Shown one piece after another: positions 1 to 5,977 of a stretch of 13,408 bases of DNA (within the stretch, counting starts at the first letter, position 1; each line of letters starts with the position of its first letter). Source of the DNA: DATCKG01 sp036562385 (GTDB lineage: Bacteria > Bacillota > Sulfobacillia > Symbiobacteriales > Symbiobacteriaceae); the NCBI GenBank assembly GCA_036562385.1, contig DATCKG010000022.1, forward strand, positions 1 through 13,408, given 5' to 3'. The notes under the pieces are model-generated. The model searched no databases, was not told where the DNA came from, and saw only the letters and a list, made by a program, of their open reading frames with translations. The position numbers were made by a program, and so were the translations under genes.

Positions 1-1
1 G

Positions 2-316
2 CCCGACCGCTGGCGAGTTGAGCACCTGCTGGGTGAGGTGCGCAAGGTCAGCCGGGACGCCTTCGTTTCATGGGACGGGAGCCGCTACGGCGTTCCCTGG
101 CAGTGGGCAGGCTCGCAGGTCGTGGTCAAGGACCGCGGGGGTTACGTGGAGATTTGGACCGCCCACGGCGACCGCTGTATCTATCGGCATCCGAAATCGC
201 TGGTGAAGGGAGCAGACAGAGCACACCCGAGCGTGTCGCCAGCCAGTTCATCCCGAGCCAGCGTTGGCTTGGTTCCGGGAGGTCTGGGAGCCTTTGCAGC
301 AGGAGCTTCTCGGTAG
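2..316 (+). pseudogene. IS21-family (IstA-like) transposase, C-terminal fragment, 5' end outside window
   Basis: The reading frame is open from the window edge and stops at 314-316. Its first ~65 residues carry the run VSRDAFVSWDGSRYGVPW, then a short beta-rich stretch with VEIW and a RHP. This matches the C-terminal beta-barrel region (Mu transposase C-terminal type) of IS21-family IstA transposases, which cut and join element ends. After about nt 205 the frame turns into Ser/Ala-rich sequence unlike the family. More protein-like pieces appear in other frames: AWFREVWEPLQQELLG at roughly 267-314 in a second frame, and VERRLTEVPVQ just after 325 in the first frame again. That suggests frameshift decay of the tail. 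No IstB ATPase follows, although istB normally lies directly downstream of istA; instead a gene on the opposite strand begins at 438. Family call fairly confident; pseudogene status is inferred. Confidence 0.6.
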
Positions 317-371
317 GGCCTGCAGGTGGAGCGGCGCCTGACCGAGGTGCCCGTGCAGTCCAGCCAGCACG

Positions 372-433
372 GCGAACTACTCAGGCTTCACGAGGCCTTT
401 GAGCAAAGGCTTACACCCATCGTGGTAGTTCGC
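372..433. repeat. Nested inverted repeat downstream of the response regulator gene
   Basis: The 9-base arm GCGAACTAC (372-380) is exactly complementary to GTAGTTCGC (425-433). Inside lies a second hairpin: AGGCCTTT (393-400), loop GAGC, AAAGGCTT (405-412), with one G-T pair. It sits just past the 3' end of the minus-strand response regulator gene and just past the transposase remnant. It could be a weak terminator for the minus-strand operon or a leftover end of the mobile element. There is no T-run on either side, so the terminator reading is weak. Confidence 0.35.
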
Positions 434-437
434 ACGC

Positions 438-1121
438 TCATTCCCTCCGTGTATGCCATAGCGTTCCCGTTGCGATGGGCTCCAGTAGTCCTCTCTCCAT
501 GGCCCGGACGATCGCCTCGGCCCGGCTGGTAGCGCCCAGCTTGGTGAAGATCGAGGTCAGATGGGCCTTCACGGTGCGTTCAGAGATCTCCAGCCGGTCA
601 GCGATCTCCTTTGAGCGCAACCCTTCCGCCACCAGGTGCAGCACCTCGGTCTCCCGCTCCGAGAGGGGCGAAGCCGCCTCAGGTCTGGGATGCCTCCCTG
701 GCGAGGCTGCCAGGTGCGTCACCAGGCGGGCCATCACCTTGGGGGACAGCAAACTTTCGCCGCGGGCCGCTGCCCGGACGGCACCGAGTATGGCGTCACG
801 GCTGGCATCTTTCAACAGGAAGCCCCGGGCTCCCGCCCGCAGCCCCTGCACAATCAGGTCGTCGTCATCGTAGGTGGTCAGGATGACCACCGCCACCTGT
901 GGGCAGGTCCGCTGCAGGACTCGGATGGCAGCCAGGCCGCCCATGCGGGGCATGCGCAGATCCATCAGCACCACGTCCGGAAGGAGCTGCTCGCACAGCG
1001 CAGCCGCCGTCTGTCCGTCACCTGCCTCGCCTACCACCTCGATATCCGGCTGAATCTCGAGCAGAGCCCGGAGCCCGTCACGCACCACCTCGTGATCGTC
1101 AGCGATCAGCACGTGGATCAT
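438..1121 (-). CDS. NarL/LuxR-family response regulator
   Basis: This 227-residue cytoplasmic DNA-binding protein should be phosphorylated by the kinase encoded immediately upstream. The receiver domain covers about residues 1-118, with acidic pair D8/D9, phospho-acceptor D54 in LMDLRMP, T82/T83 and K104 in LLKDA. After a short linker, a LuxR-type helix-turn-helix runs from about 151 to 212 (LSERETEVLHLVAEG, then SKEIADRLEISERTVKAHL). The ATG at 1121 is preferred over an upstream GTG at 1202: the receiver fold begins at once with MIHVLIADD, a GGAGGGGAGG ribosome site sits just upstream, and the ATG overlaps the kinase stop codon in an ATGA, the usual sign of translational coupling. Domain order and length are normal for the NarL/DesR/LiaR group. 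The likely target is the divergent ABC exporter promoter region (inference). Confidence 0.93.
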   Translation of the reverse strand: MIHVLIADDHEVVRDGLRALLEIQPDIEVVGEAGDGQTAAALCEQLLPDVVLMDLRMPRMGGLAAIRVLQRTCPQVAVVILTTYDDDDLIVQGLRAGARGFLLKDASRDAILGAVRAAARGESLLSPKVMARLVTHLAASPGRHPRPEAASPLSERETEVLHLVAEGLRSKEIADRLEISERTVKAHLTSIFTKLGATSRAEAIVRAMERGLLEPIATGTLWHTRRE

Positions 1122-2335
1122 GGCGCAACCTCCCCTCCTGGTGCTGAACTGGTCACGGTGCCGTCCGCCGCATAGCACGGAACGGCGGCGATGAGCGTGC
1201 ACCCGCGCCCCGGGCTGCTTTCGATGCGCAGTTCCCCTCCGACTGAACGGGCACGCTCCTGCGCCCCAGTCAGCCCAAAATGGCCCGGTGCGCCGATGTC
1301 AGCCGGGTCAAACCCCACGCCGTCGTCGGCAACGCTGAGGCAGACCCGCCCCTTCTCGCCCCACAGCCGCACATGCAGATGTCGGGCCCTAGCGTGCCCC
1401 ACCACGTTCGCGATGGCCTCCCGGGCGATGTAGTAAAGTTGGGCGGCGGCCTCTCCCCGCACCTCCGTCGCGCCGGGCCCGATCTCCAGGGATGTCTCAA
1501 GACCGCTGTCAATCCGGGCCCGCTCCAGCTCGCGCTCGAGTTCCGCCGCCAGGTCGAGCTGATCCAGTGACAGCCGCAGTGACTGAATCCGGGCCCGTGC
1601 CTCACCGTGGGTACGGCGGGCCCTGTCCATGGCGCGCCGGATCAGGTTTTGCGCGCGCTCTACCTCTCCCTCAGCCAGCAGTTCATCCACCGCCTCCAAC
1701 TGCATGACGAGCCCGGCCAGTCCCTGTGCCAAGGTATCGTGCAGTTCTCTGGCCATGCGCTGCCGCTCCTGGGTCAGCGTCAGTTCCGCAATCTGGTCGG
1801 CGTAGGCGCGCAGGTGGGCGTGTGCCTTCTGGAGTTGGGCAAGGAGCGCATTGGCACGTTCGCGTTCCTGTATCTGCCGGACGTAGAGAACGACGTACAA
1901 GGCTGTGAACGCGAAGGCACCGCCGAACCAGGGGAGCCTGGCGACCAGCGCCATCGGGTTGTCGAGGGCGGGCACCGTCAACCCGAGGGCCGCCAAAATT
2001 CCGAGCAGAGCGAGACACCGGCGCCGCCAGTCCGGGTAGAGGCCGACGGCCTCCCCTGCGATGGGAGCGAAGAGCACCTCTACGATCGGAGACCCGTCAG
2101 CGAGCCAGACCATGACCGCTGCCAGCACGGTCTGGACGGTCAGGTATGGCGCCTCCCAGCCACGGGCTCTACACCACTCCAACCGTGCGTGGAGGATGCC
2201 TTGGAGGAGGAGCAGGAGGGTGAGAGGGAGCGCCTTGCCGACAGGGCGCCAGGTGGGAAGAGCCACCGCTGTTATCCAGACCAGCCCCATCACCAGGTAG
2301 ACCGAGTAGAAGAAGATGCGGGTGGAACGGTTCAA
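1118..2335 (-). CDS. NarL/DesK-type sensor histidine kinase, membrane-bound
   Basis: The protein has 405 residues. Hydrophobic stretches at about 9-26, 35-49, 64-80, 85-100, 107-124 and 138-153 suggest a six-helix membrane sensor with no sizeable extracellular domain, as in DesK and related envelope sensors. A charged, probably coiled-coil segment (about 153-190) leads to a HisKA_3 dimerisation domain with phospho-acceptor H199 in MARELHDTLAQGL. The HATPase domain shows an N-box (E306, N310, H314), a G1 box DDGVGF (337-342) and a G2 box GHFGLTGAQERA. The start is a TTG at 2335, chosen because AAGGGAGGAG lies 5 bases upstream and translation from it gives the full first membrane helix. The gene overlaps the response regulator by 4 nt and diverges from the ABC operon. 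The stimulus cannot be read from the sequence. Confidence 0.9.
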   Translation of the reverse strand: MNRSTRIFFYSVYLVMGLVWITAVALPTWRPVGKALPLTLLLLLQGILHARLEWCRARGWEAPYLTVQTVLAAVMVWLADGSPIVEVLFAPIAGEAVGLYPDWRRRCLALLGILAALGLTVPALDNPMALVARLPWFGGAFAFTALYVVLYVRQIQERERANALLAQLQKAHAHLRAYADQIAELTLTQERQRMARELHDTLAQGLAGLVMQLEAVDELLAEGEVERAQNLIRRAMDRARRTHGEARARIQSLRLSLDQLDLAAELERELERARIDSGLETSLEIGPGATEVRGEAAAQLYYIAREAIANVVGHARARHLHVRLWGEKGRVCLSVADDGVGFDPADIGAPGHFGLTGAQERARSVGGELRIESSPGRGCTLIAAVPCYAADGTVTSSAPGGEVAP

Positions 2336-2370
2336 GGTGACTCCTCCCTTCGGGTAGGCGGCAGGACAGT

Positions 2371-2396
2371 GTACGAAAGTACGACGTCAGGTACGA
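2371..2396. promoter_or_regulatory. Three GTACGA direct repeats in the divergent promoter region (candidate operator)
   Basis: GTACGA occurs at 2371-2376, 2379-2384 and 2391-2396, inside the 125-bp gap between the kinase start (2335) and the ABC ATPase start (2461). The last copy contains TACGAT (2392-2397), which could serve as a -10 element for the rightward operon, although no good -35 precedes it. Clustered short repeats between a two-component system and its neighbouring exporter suggest binding sites for the response regulator. The repeats are directly visible; the role is inferred. Confidence 0.4.
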
Positions 2397-2460
2397 TGTG
2401 GGGCGACCGCACGGGGTGCCATACTCTCCTTGTGAGGCGACGCACAAGGAGGGAACAACC

Positions 2461-3381
2461 GTGAACCATCCGGCCATACGTGTGCAGCACCTGGTCAAGT
2501 GCTACGGCAATCAGCGGGCCGTGGACGGCGTCTCCTTCACCGTCGCCCCGGGCGAGGTCTATGGCCTGCTTGGCCCTAACGGTGCCGGCAAGACGACCAC
2601 GGTGGAGTGTATCGAGGGGCTGCGAAAACCCGACAGCGGCCTGATCGAGGTGCTGGGGATGTCCCATGAGACGCAGAGCAGGGCGATCAAGGCGCGGCTG
2701 GGCGTCCAGCTTCAGTCAGCCGGCCTCTTCCCCCGGCTCACGGTACGGGAGACCATCGACCTGTACGCATCCTTTTTCCCTCGCACCCTGCCCACCGATC
2801 AGGTTCTGCGGCTCATGGGCCTGACCGACCTACAGAAGGCGGATCCCGCTACCCTCTCGGGGGGCTGGCGGCAGCGTCTGACGCTGGCCTCGGCCCTGGT
2901 CAACGACCCGGATCTGATCTTCCTGGACGAGCCCACCACGGGCATGGATCCGGCCGCCCGCAGAGATGTCTGGGACCTGATCCGTGGGCTGAAAGCGCTG
3001 GGCAAGACCATCGTGCTGACCACCCACTATATGGAGGAGGCGGCCCAGCTCTGCGACCGTGTGGCAGTGATCGATCATGGGCGGCTCCTCGCCGAGGGCC
3101 GGCCCGACGACCTGGTGCGGCAGGCGTTCCCGGAGACGGCGGTGGAGTTCACTACTCCGGCAGGCGTAGAACCGGCTTGCCTGCGAGAACTGCCGGGGGT
3201 GATCCGGCTGGTCGCGGAGGCTGGGACCTGCACCCTCTACTCGATCCGCATCCCGGACACGGTAGCCGGGCTCCTTCAGTTGAGCCGTGAGGCCTCGTTT
3301 CCGCTGGAGCGGTTTACCGTCCGCCAGCCGACCCTGGAGGATCTCTTCCTCCGGCTCACGGGCCGCAGGTTGCACCCCTAG
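2461..3381 (+). CDS. ABC-2 type exporter, ATP-binding protein
   Basis: This 306-residue ATPase would energise the permease encoded 17 nt downstream. Motifs in order: Walker A GPNGAGKTT (38-46), a Q-loop at about 84-86 in VQLQSAGLF, signature LSGGW (132-136), Walker B LIFLDE (152-157) with E157, a D-loop in GMDPAARR, and the H-loop histidine H189 in TTHYMEEA. The C-terminal ~80 residues after the ATPase core match the extension seen in DrrA/CcmA-type drug, lipid or peptide exporters. The GTG at 2461 is chosen over an upstream in-frame start because AAGGAGGG (2446-2453) lies 7 bases before it and the family's N-terminus begins there. One oddity is W136 in the signature, where most family members have glutamine. 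Divergence from the two-component system suggests regulation by it. The exported substrate is unknown. Confidence 0.92.
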   Translation: MNHPAIRVQHLVKCYGNQRAVDGVSFTVAPGEVYGLLGPNGAGKTTTVECIEGLRKPDSGLIEVLGMSHETQSRAIKARLGVQLQSAGLFPRLTVRETIDLYASFFPRTLPTDQVLRLMGLTDLQKADPATLSGGWRQRLTLASALVNDPDLIFLDEPTTGMDPAARRDVWDLIRGLKALGKTIVLTTHYMEEAAQLCDRVAVIDHGRLLAEGRPDDLVRQAFPETAVEFTTPAGVEPACLRELPGVIRLVAEAGTCTLYSIRIPDTVAGLLQLSREASFPLERFTVRQPTLEDLFLRLTGRRLHP

Positions 3382-3398
3382 ATAGGAGGTACCGTGCG

Positions 3399-4142
3399 AT
3401 GCGGGCACTGATCGCGATCTACGTTTCGACTGCCCGACAGTTTCGCCGTGATTGGATGGCGCTCCTCTTTACCGTGCTTTTACCCCTGATCATGGCCGCG
3501 TTCTTCGGCCTGATCTTCGGCACGGAGCCTGCGTCCCCCGGGGGGGTGCCCATGGCGCAACTGTACGTTCCGGCGATGCTCTCCCTCGGGATTCTGTGGC
3601 TCGGTATCTTCGGTACCGCGCCGCCCCTGGTCCAACTGCGGGAGCACAAGGTCTTCCGCCGCGTCGGCGCCACTCCCCTCCCGCGACCGATTCTGCTGGC
3701 CGGCCAGCTAAGCTTCCGGGTGACCACGGGGCTGATTCAGGCGGCGATCCTTATCACCTACGGAATCATCGCTTACCGTATGGAGATTCGCGGTAGCTGG
3801 CCGCTGCTGCTGTTGGTTACGCTTCTGGGCACTCTCCTTTTTGTGACCATGGGCTGCCTCATCGCGGCTGTGGCCCGCTCGGGCGACTCCTCAGTGGCCC
3901 TGGGGCAGGTGGTGCAGTTCCCGATGATGTTCCTCTCGGGCACCCTCTTCCCCCTGGAAATGCTCCCCGGGTTTCTGCGGCCGGCTGCTGCGGTCATGCC
4001 GCTGACCTACCTGACTGACGCGCTGAAGCAGACCATGCTGGGCGCTCCTGCGCTCTACCCGCTGTGGCTCGATCTGACCGTGCTGGGCAGCCTGCTGCTG
4101 CTCCTAGCCTTGCTGAGCGTCCGACTCTTCCGGTGGGAGTAG
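3399..4142 (+). CDS. ABC-2 type exporter, permease protein
   Basis: The 247-residue integral membrane protein has six likely helices (about 21-41, 54-74, 103-126, 134-158, 168-187 and 223-241). Family hallmarks are the cytoplasmic loop REHKVFRRVGATPLPRP (81-97) and the C-terminal motif FLSGTLFPLEMLP (178-190) followed by PLTYLTDALKQ (201-211), both typical of ABC-2 permeases of the DrrB/YhhJ type. It should dimerise and pair with the upstream ATPase. The ATG at 3399 follows AGGAGG (3384-3389) by 9 bases, and the gene begins 17 nt after the ATPase stop, so the two are one operon. Length is typical for the family. The substrate (drug, peptide or lipid) cannot be deduced. Confidence 0.9.
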   Translation: MRALIAIYVSTARQFRRDWMALLFTVLLPLIMAAFFGLIFGTEPASPGGVPMAQLYVPAMLSLGILWLGIFGTAPPLVQLREHKVFRRVGATPLPRPILLAGQLSFRVTTGLIQAAILITYGIIAYRMEIRGSWPLLLLVTLLGTLLFVTMGCLIAAVARSGDSSVALGQVVQFPMMFLSGTLFPLEMLPGFLRPAAAVMPLTYLTDALKQTMLGAPALYPLWLDLTVLGSLLLLLALLSVRLFRWE

Positions 4143-4252
4143 AGGCTTCCGGCCGGTGAAACCTTACACCCAAAAGCAGTAGGCCCTGCACGTGCTTTCG
4201 GACAGCAGTTGAATAATGCCGATGAATTCCTTTCACCCATCAAACATTTCAA

Positions 4253-4290
4253 TCCCAGTGGCACGATGTTGCCACTGGGACTATTTATTG
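4253..4290 (+). terminator. Intrinsic terminator of the ABC exporter operon
   Basis: A perfect 11-bp stem, TCCCAGTGGCA (4253-4263) and TGCCACTGGGA (4270-4280), has a 6-nt loop and is followed by the T-rich but interrupted CTATTTATTG. It lies about 110 bp after the permease stop. The reverse strand after the stem reads TTGAAATG, so it might also work weakly the other way. The stem is certain; termination is inferred. Confidence 0.6.
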
Positions 4291-4297
4291 TTAGAAT
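4269..4297 (+). promoter_or_regulatory. Sigma-A-like promoter for the lipoprotein gene
   Basis: TTGCCA (4269-4274, 5 of 6 to TTGACA) and TAGAAT (4292-4297, 5 of 6 to TATAAT) are separated by exactly 17 bp, ending about 88 bp before the lipoprotein start. The -35 hexamer is inside the right arm of the terminator stem of the previous operon, so the two signals are interlocked. Confidence 0.6.
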
Positions 4298-4385
4298 AAA
4301 ACGCTGCATGAGGCTCGGCGTCCAGATCCGGAGCGGAACCGGCTGGCGCCCCTCAGCATGAGAAGCCCACGGAGGTGCCAAGTCG

Positions 4386-4952
4386 ATGAGGCGGTTTCTT
4401 CCGGCGCTCCTGATCCTGGCCGTCCTGCTCGTGCCCGGCTGCGGTTCCAAGTCCCAGCCCCAGCCTCAGCCTGTGTTTGAACAGTATATCGCGGCGATCC
4501 AGCAGGGTGATTTCGAGACGGCCAAGACCCTGGTGACGGCGGATTTTGCTGACTCCATGACGCCGAACATGAAGGACGTGGCAGAGCCCGCTGTTAAGGC
4601 CTGGCTGGCCAAAATTCAGGTTTCCAACATCCAGACAGAGACCAAGGGCAACGAGGCCACCGTCACCTTCGATATTTCGGCACCGGATCTGGGGGTGATC
4701 GTTCGTACGGTTACTCTCGAGATGTACCAGTACGCCCTTTCCCCCCAGTTCCAGAAAGATAAGTCGCCCGTTGAGCAGAAGCAGCAGAAGCTGAGCGAGA
4801 TGACTGTCGAAAAGCTCCTGGCCATGATTGAGGATCCGGAAGTGGCCCAGAGCCATCAGAGTGGTACGGCTACTCTGGTAAAAGAGAAGGACGGCTGGAA
4901 GATCTCCAGCATCAACGTCGAGTGGAAGTTCAACACCGCCAGCGCCAACTAG
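4386..4952 (+). CDS. Small secreted lipoprotein, unknown function
   Basis: The 188-residue protein has a clear lipoprotein signal peptide: basic MRRF, a hydrophobic core, and lipobox LVPGC with the lipidated cysteine at residue 19. A short Gln/Pro spacer (SQPQPQP) follows, then a globular region of about 155 residues beginning FEQYIAAIQQGDFETAKTL and ending with a GWKISSINVEWKF strand. A helix describing a quantity "used up" by the cell, then a beta-sheet ending in a DGWKI-like strand, is the pattern of NTF2-like / DUF4878-type lipoproteins; that resemblance is from pattern only. It would sit on the outer face of the membrane. ATG 4386 follows GGAGGTG (4371-4377) by 8 bases. It has its own promoter and terminator, so it is probably monocistronic. 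No enzymatic residues recognised. Confidence 0.85.
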   Translation: MRRFLPALLILAVLLVPGCGSKSQPQPQPVFEQYIAAIQQGDFETAKTLVTADFADSMTPNMKDVAEPAVKAWLAKIQVSNIQTETKGNEATVTFDISAPDLGVIVRTVTLEMYQYALSPQFQKDKSPVEQKQQKLSEMTVEKLLAMIEDPEVAQSHQSGTATLVKEKDGWKISSINVEWKFNTASAN

Positions 4953-4958
4953 CCAGCA

Positions 4959-4986
4959 AACCGGAAGCCCCGCGCTTCCGGTTTTC
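4959..4986 (+). terminator. Intrinsic terminator after the lipoprotein gene
   Basis: A 10-bp stem, AACCGGAAGC (4959-4968) and GCTTCCGGTT (4974-4983), closes a 5-nt loop. It is followed by TTC, giving a short T-run that partly overlaps the stem. It begins 7 nt after the stop codon. Confidence 0.75.
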
Positions 4987-5103
4987 ATGTTGTCAGGAAA
5001 GGGCGCGGCCGTACGAATCGAAATGAACGGTAATATCCATGGCGGAAAGGTGCACCATCGACTAAAGTAGTTTTCAGGAAACTCAGCCCAGGGGGTGCGG
5101 CGG

Positions 5104-5781
5104 GTGCAGCAGTTCTTGCTCCGTTGCGGCGTGGCCGCTCCGGTCATCTATCTCCTCACGGTGCTGTTAGGTGGTGCCATCACGCCGGGATACAGCCATG
5201 TCCGCCAGGTCATCGGCGCACTGACCGCTCCGGGTGCCCCGCACCGGCAGCTTCTGGAGCTGTGTTTCTTGGCGTACAACGTCGCAACGCTGCTGTTCGC
5301 CTTCGGGCTGCTGTGGCGCCTGTGGGTCTGCCGGCGGCGCAATTTGACTGTAGGTGCGCTACTGCTGGCAGGGGTGGCGATTTGTGGCATCTTCATGTTT
5401 TTTGCCCCCACGGACGCGCCCGAGGGTCCGGCCACCCTTCAGGGGCAGCTTTCCATTGCATTGGACGCCGCCCGGTCCTTGCTGATCTTCCTTTCGATTC
5501 TGGTGATGGGACTGGGCTTCAGAGGAGTGCCGGGAGTTAGCTTCCTTTGGGGATACTCGGTGGTTTCCGCGGTGCTGACCGGCATGGCCGGCCTGATGGC
5601 GGCTGCCGGATCCGCCGTTCGCTCACCGCTGCTGGGCGTGTATGACCGGGTAGCCATGGGCGCCTTCCTGCTGTGGATGCTGGTCCTGGCCCTGGTGCTG
5701 GCTCGGGTTGAGCCGCAGCCACAGCCACAGCCGCAGCCGGCGCCGCCTCCGGAAGAGCCGGAGGGGCCTGCCGAGGCATAA
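5104..5781 (+). CDS. DUF998-like integral membrane protein with Pro-Gln tail
   Basis: The 225-residue protein has about six hydrophobic segments (roughly 11-28, 54-73, 82-101, 120-138, 146-168 and 184-202). The first extracytoplasmic loop has PGYSHVRQVIGALTAPGAP and a later one FAPTDAPEGPATLQGQL; both resemble conserved loops of the DUF998 family, whose function is not established. The C-terminus after the last helix is PQPQPQPQ followed by Pro/Glu-rich sequence, a hydrophilic tail not expected in the family core. GTG 5104 is preferred because AGGGGGTG (5090-5097) lies 6 bases upstream; GTG 5095, in frame and 3 codons earlier, is an alternative with a poorer site. It lies between two terminators, so it is probably transcribed alone; no convincing promoter was found in the 120 bp before it. 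Confidence 0.8.
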   Translation: MQQFLLRCGVAAPVIYLLTVLLGGAITPGYSHVRQVIGALTAPGAPHRQLLELCFLAYNVATLLFAFGLLWRLWVCRRRNLTVGALLLAGVAICGIFMFFAPTDAPEGPATLQGQLSIALDAARSLLIFLSILVMGLGFRGVPGVSFLWGYSVVSAVLTGMAGLMAAAGSAVRSPLLGVYDRVAMGAFLLWMLVLALVLARVEPQPQPQPQPAPPPEEPEGPAEA

Positions 5782-5788
5782 AGCACAT

Positions 5789-5827
5789 GCCGTTCCCTCC
5801 CATGGTGAGGGAACGGCTCTCTTTTTT
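5789..5827 (+). terminator. Strong intrinsic terminator after the DUF998-like gene
   Basis: An 11-bp perfect stem, GCCGTTCCCTC (5789-5799) and GAGGGAACGGC (5807-5817), has a 7-nt loop and is followed by TCTC and six T's. It isolates the PTS cluster from upstream transcription. Confidence 0.9.
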
Positions 5828-5883
5828 GTGCCGGTGGGGCTCATTTTTGCCGCAGGCGGGTCTCCAAACATTGGTCTGACTAG

Positions 5884-5913
5884 TCGGCAGGTTTTTTTGG
5901 TACACAGTATAAC
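5884..5913 (+). promoter_or_regulatory. Possible promoter of the PTS cluster
   Basis: TATAAC (5908-5913, 5 of 6 to the -10 consensus) is preceded at 18 bp by TCGGCA (5884-5889, 4 of 6 to the -35 consensus). It lies in the AT-richer part of the gap between the terminator and the regulator start at 5978. No recognisable catabolite-response (cre) palindrome was seen nearby. Weak evidence beyond position and the -10 match. Confidence 0.35.
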
Positions 5914-5977
5914 TGATTCATTACCTACGGAGCTGATTAAGGCAACAGCGCAACGGATCGGAGAGAGGTGAGCGGCG

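Noticed and set aside
1122..1202. Longer N-terminus of the response regulator from a start at 1202
   Set aside because: The extra 27 residues precede the canonical receiver start, overlap the kinase gene and lack a ribosome site as good as the one before 1121.
1607..2464. Plus-strand open frame of about 285 codons over the histidine kinase
   Set aside because: It is antisense to a clear kinase with all motifs; its product has no hydrophobic core or domain, as expected of GC-rich antisense frames.
5828..5977. Catabolite-response (cre) element or RNA antiterminator hairpin before the regulator
   Set aside because: No cre-like palindrome and no antiterminator/terminator pair could be recognised in this gap.
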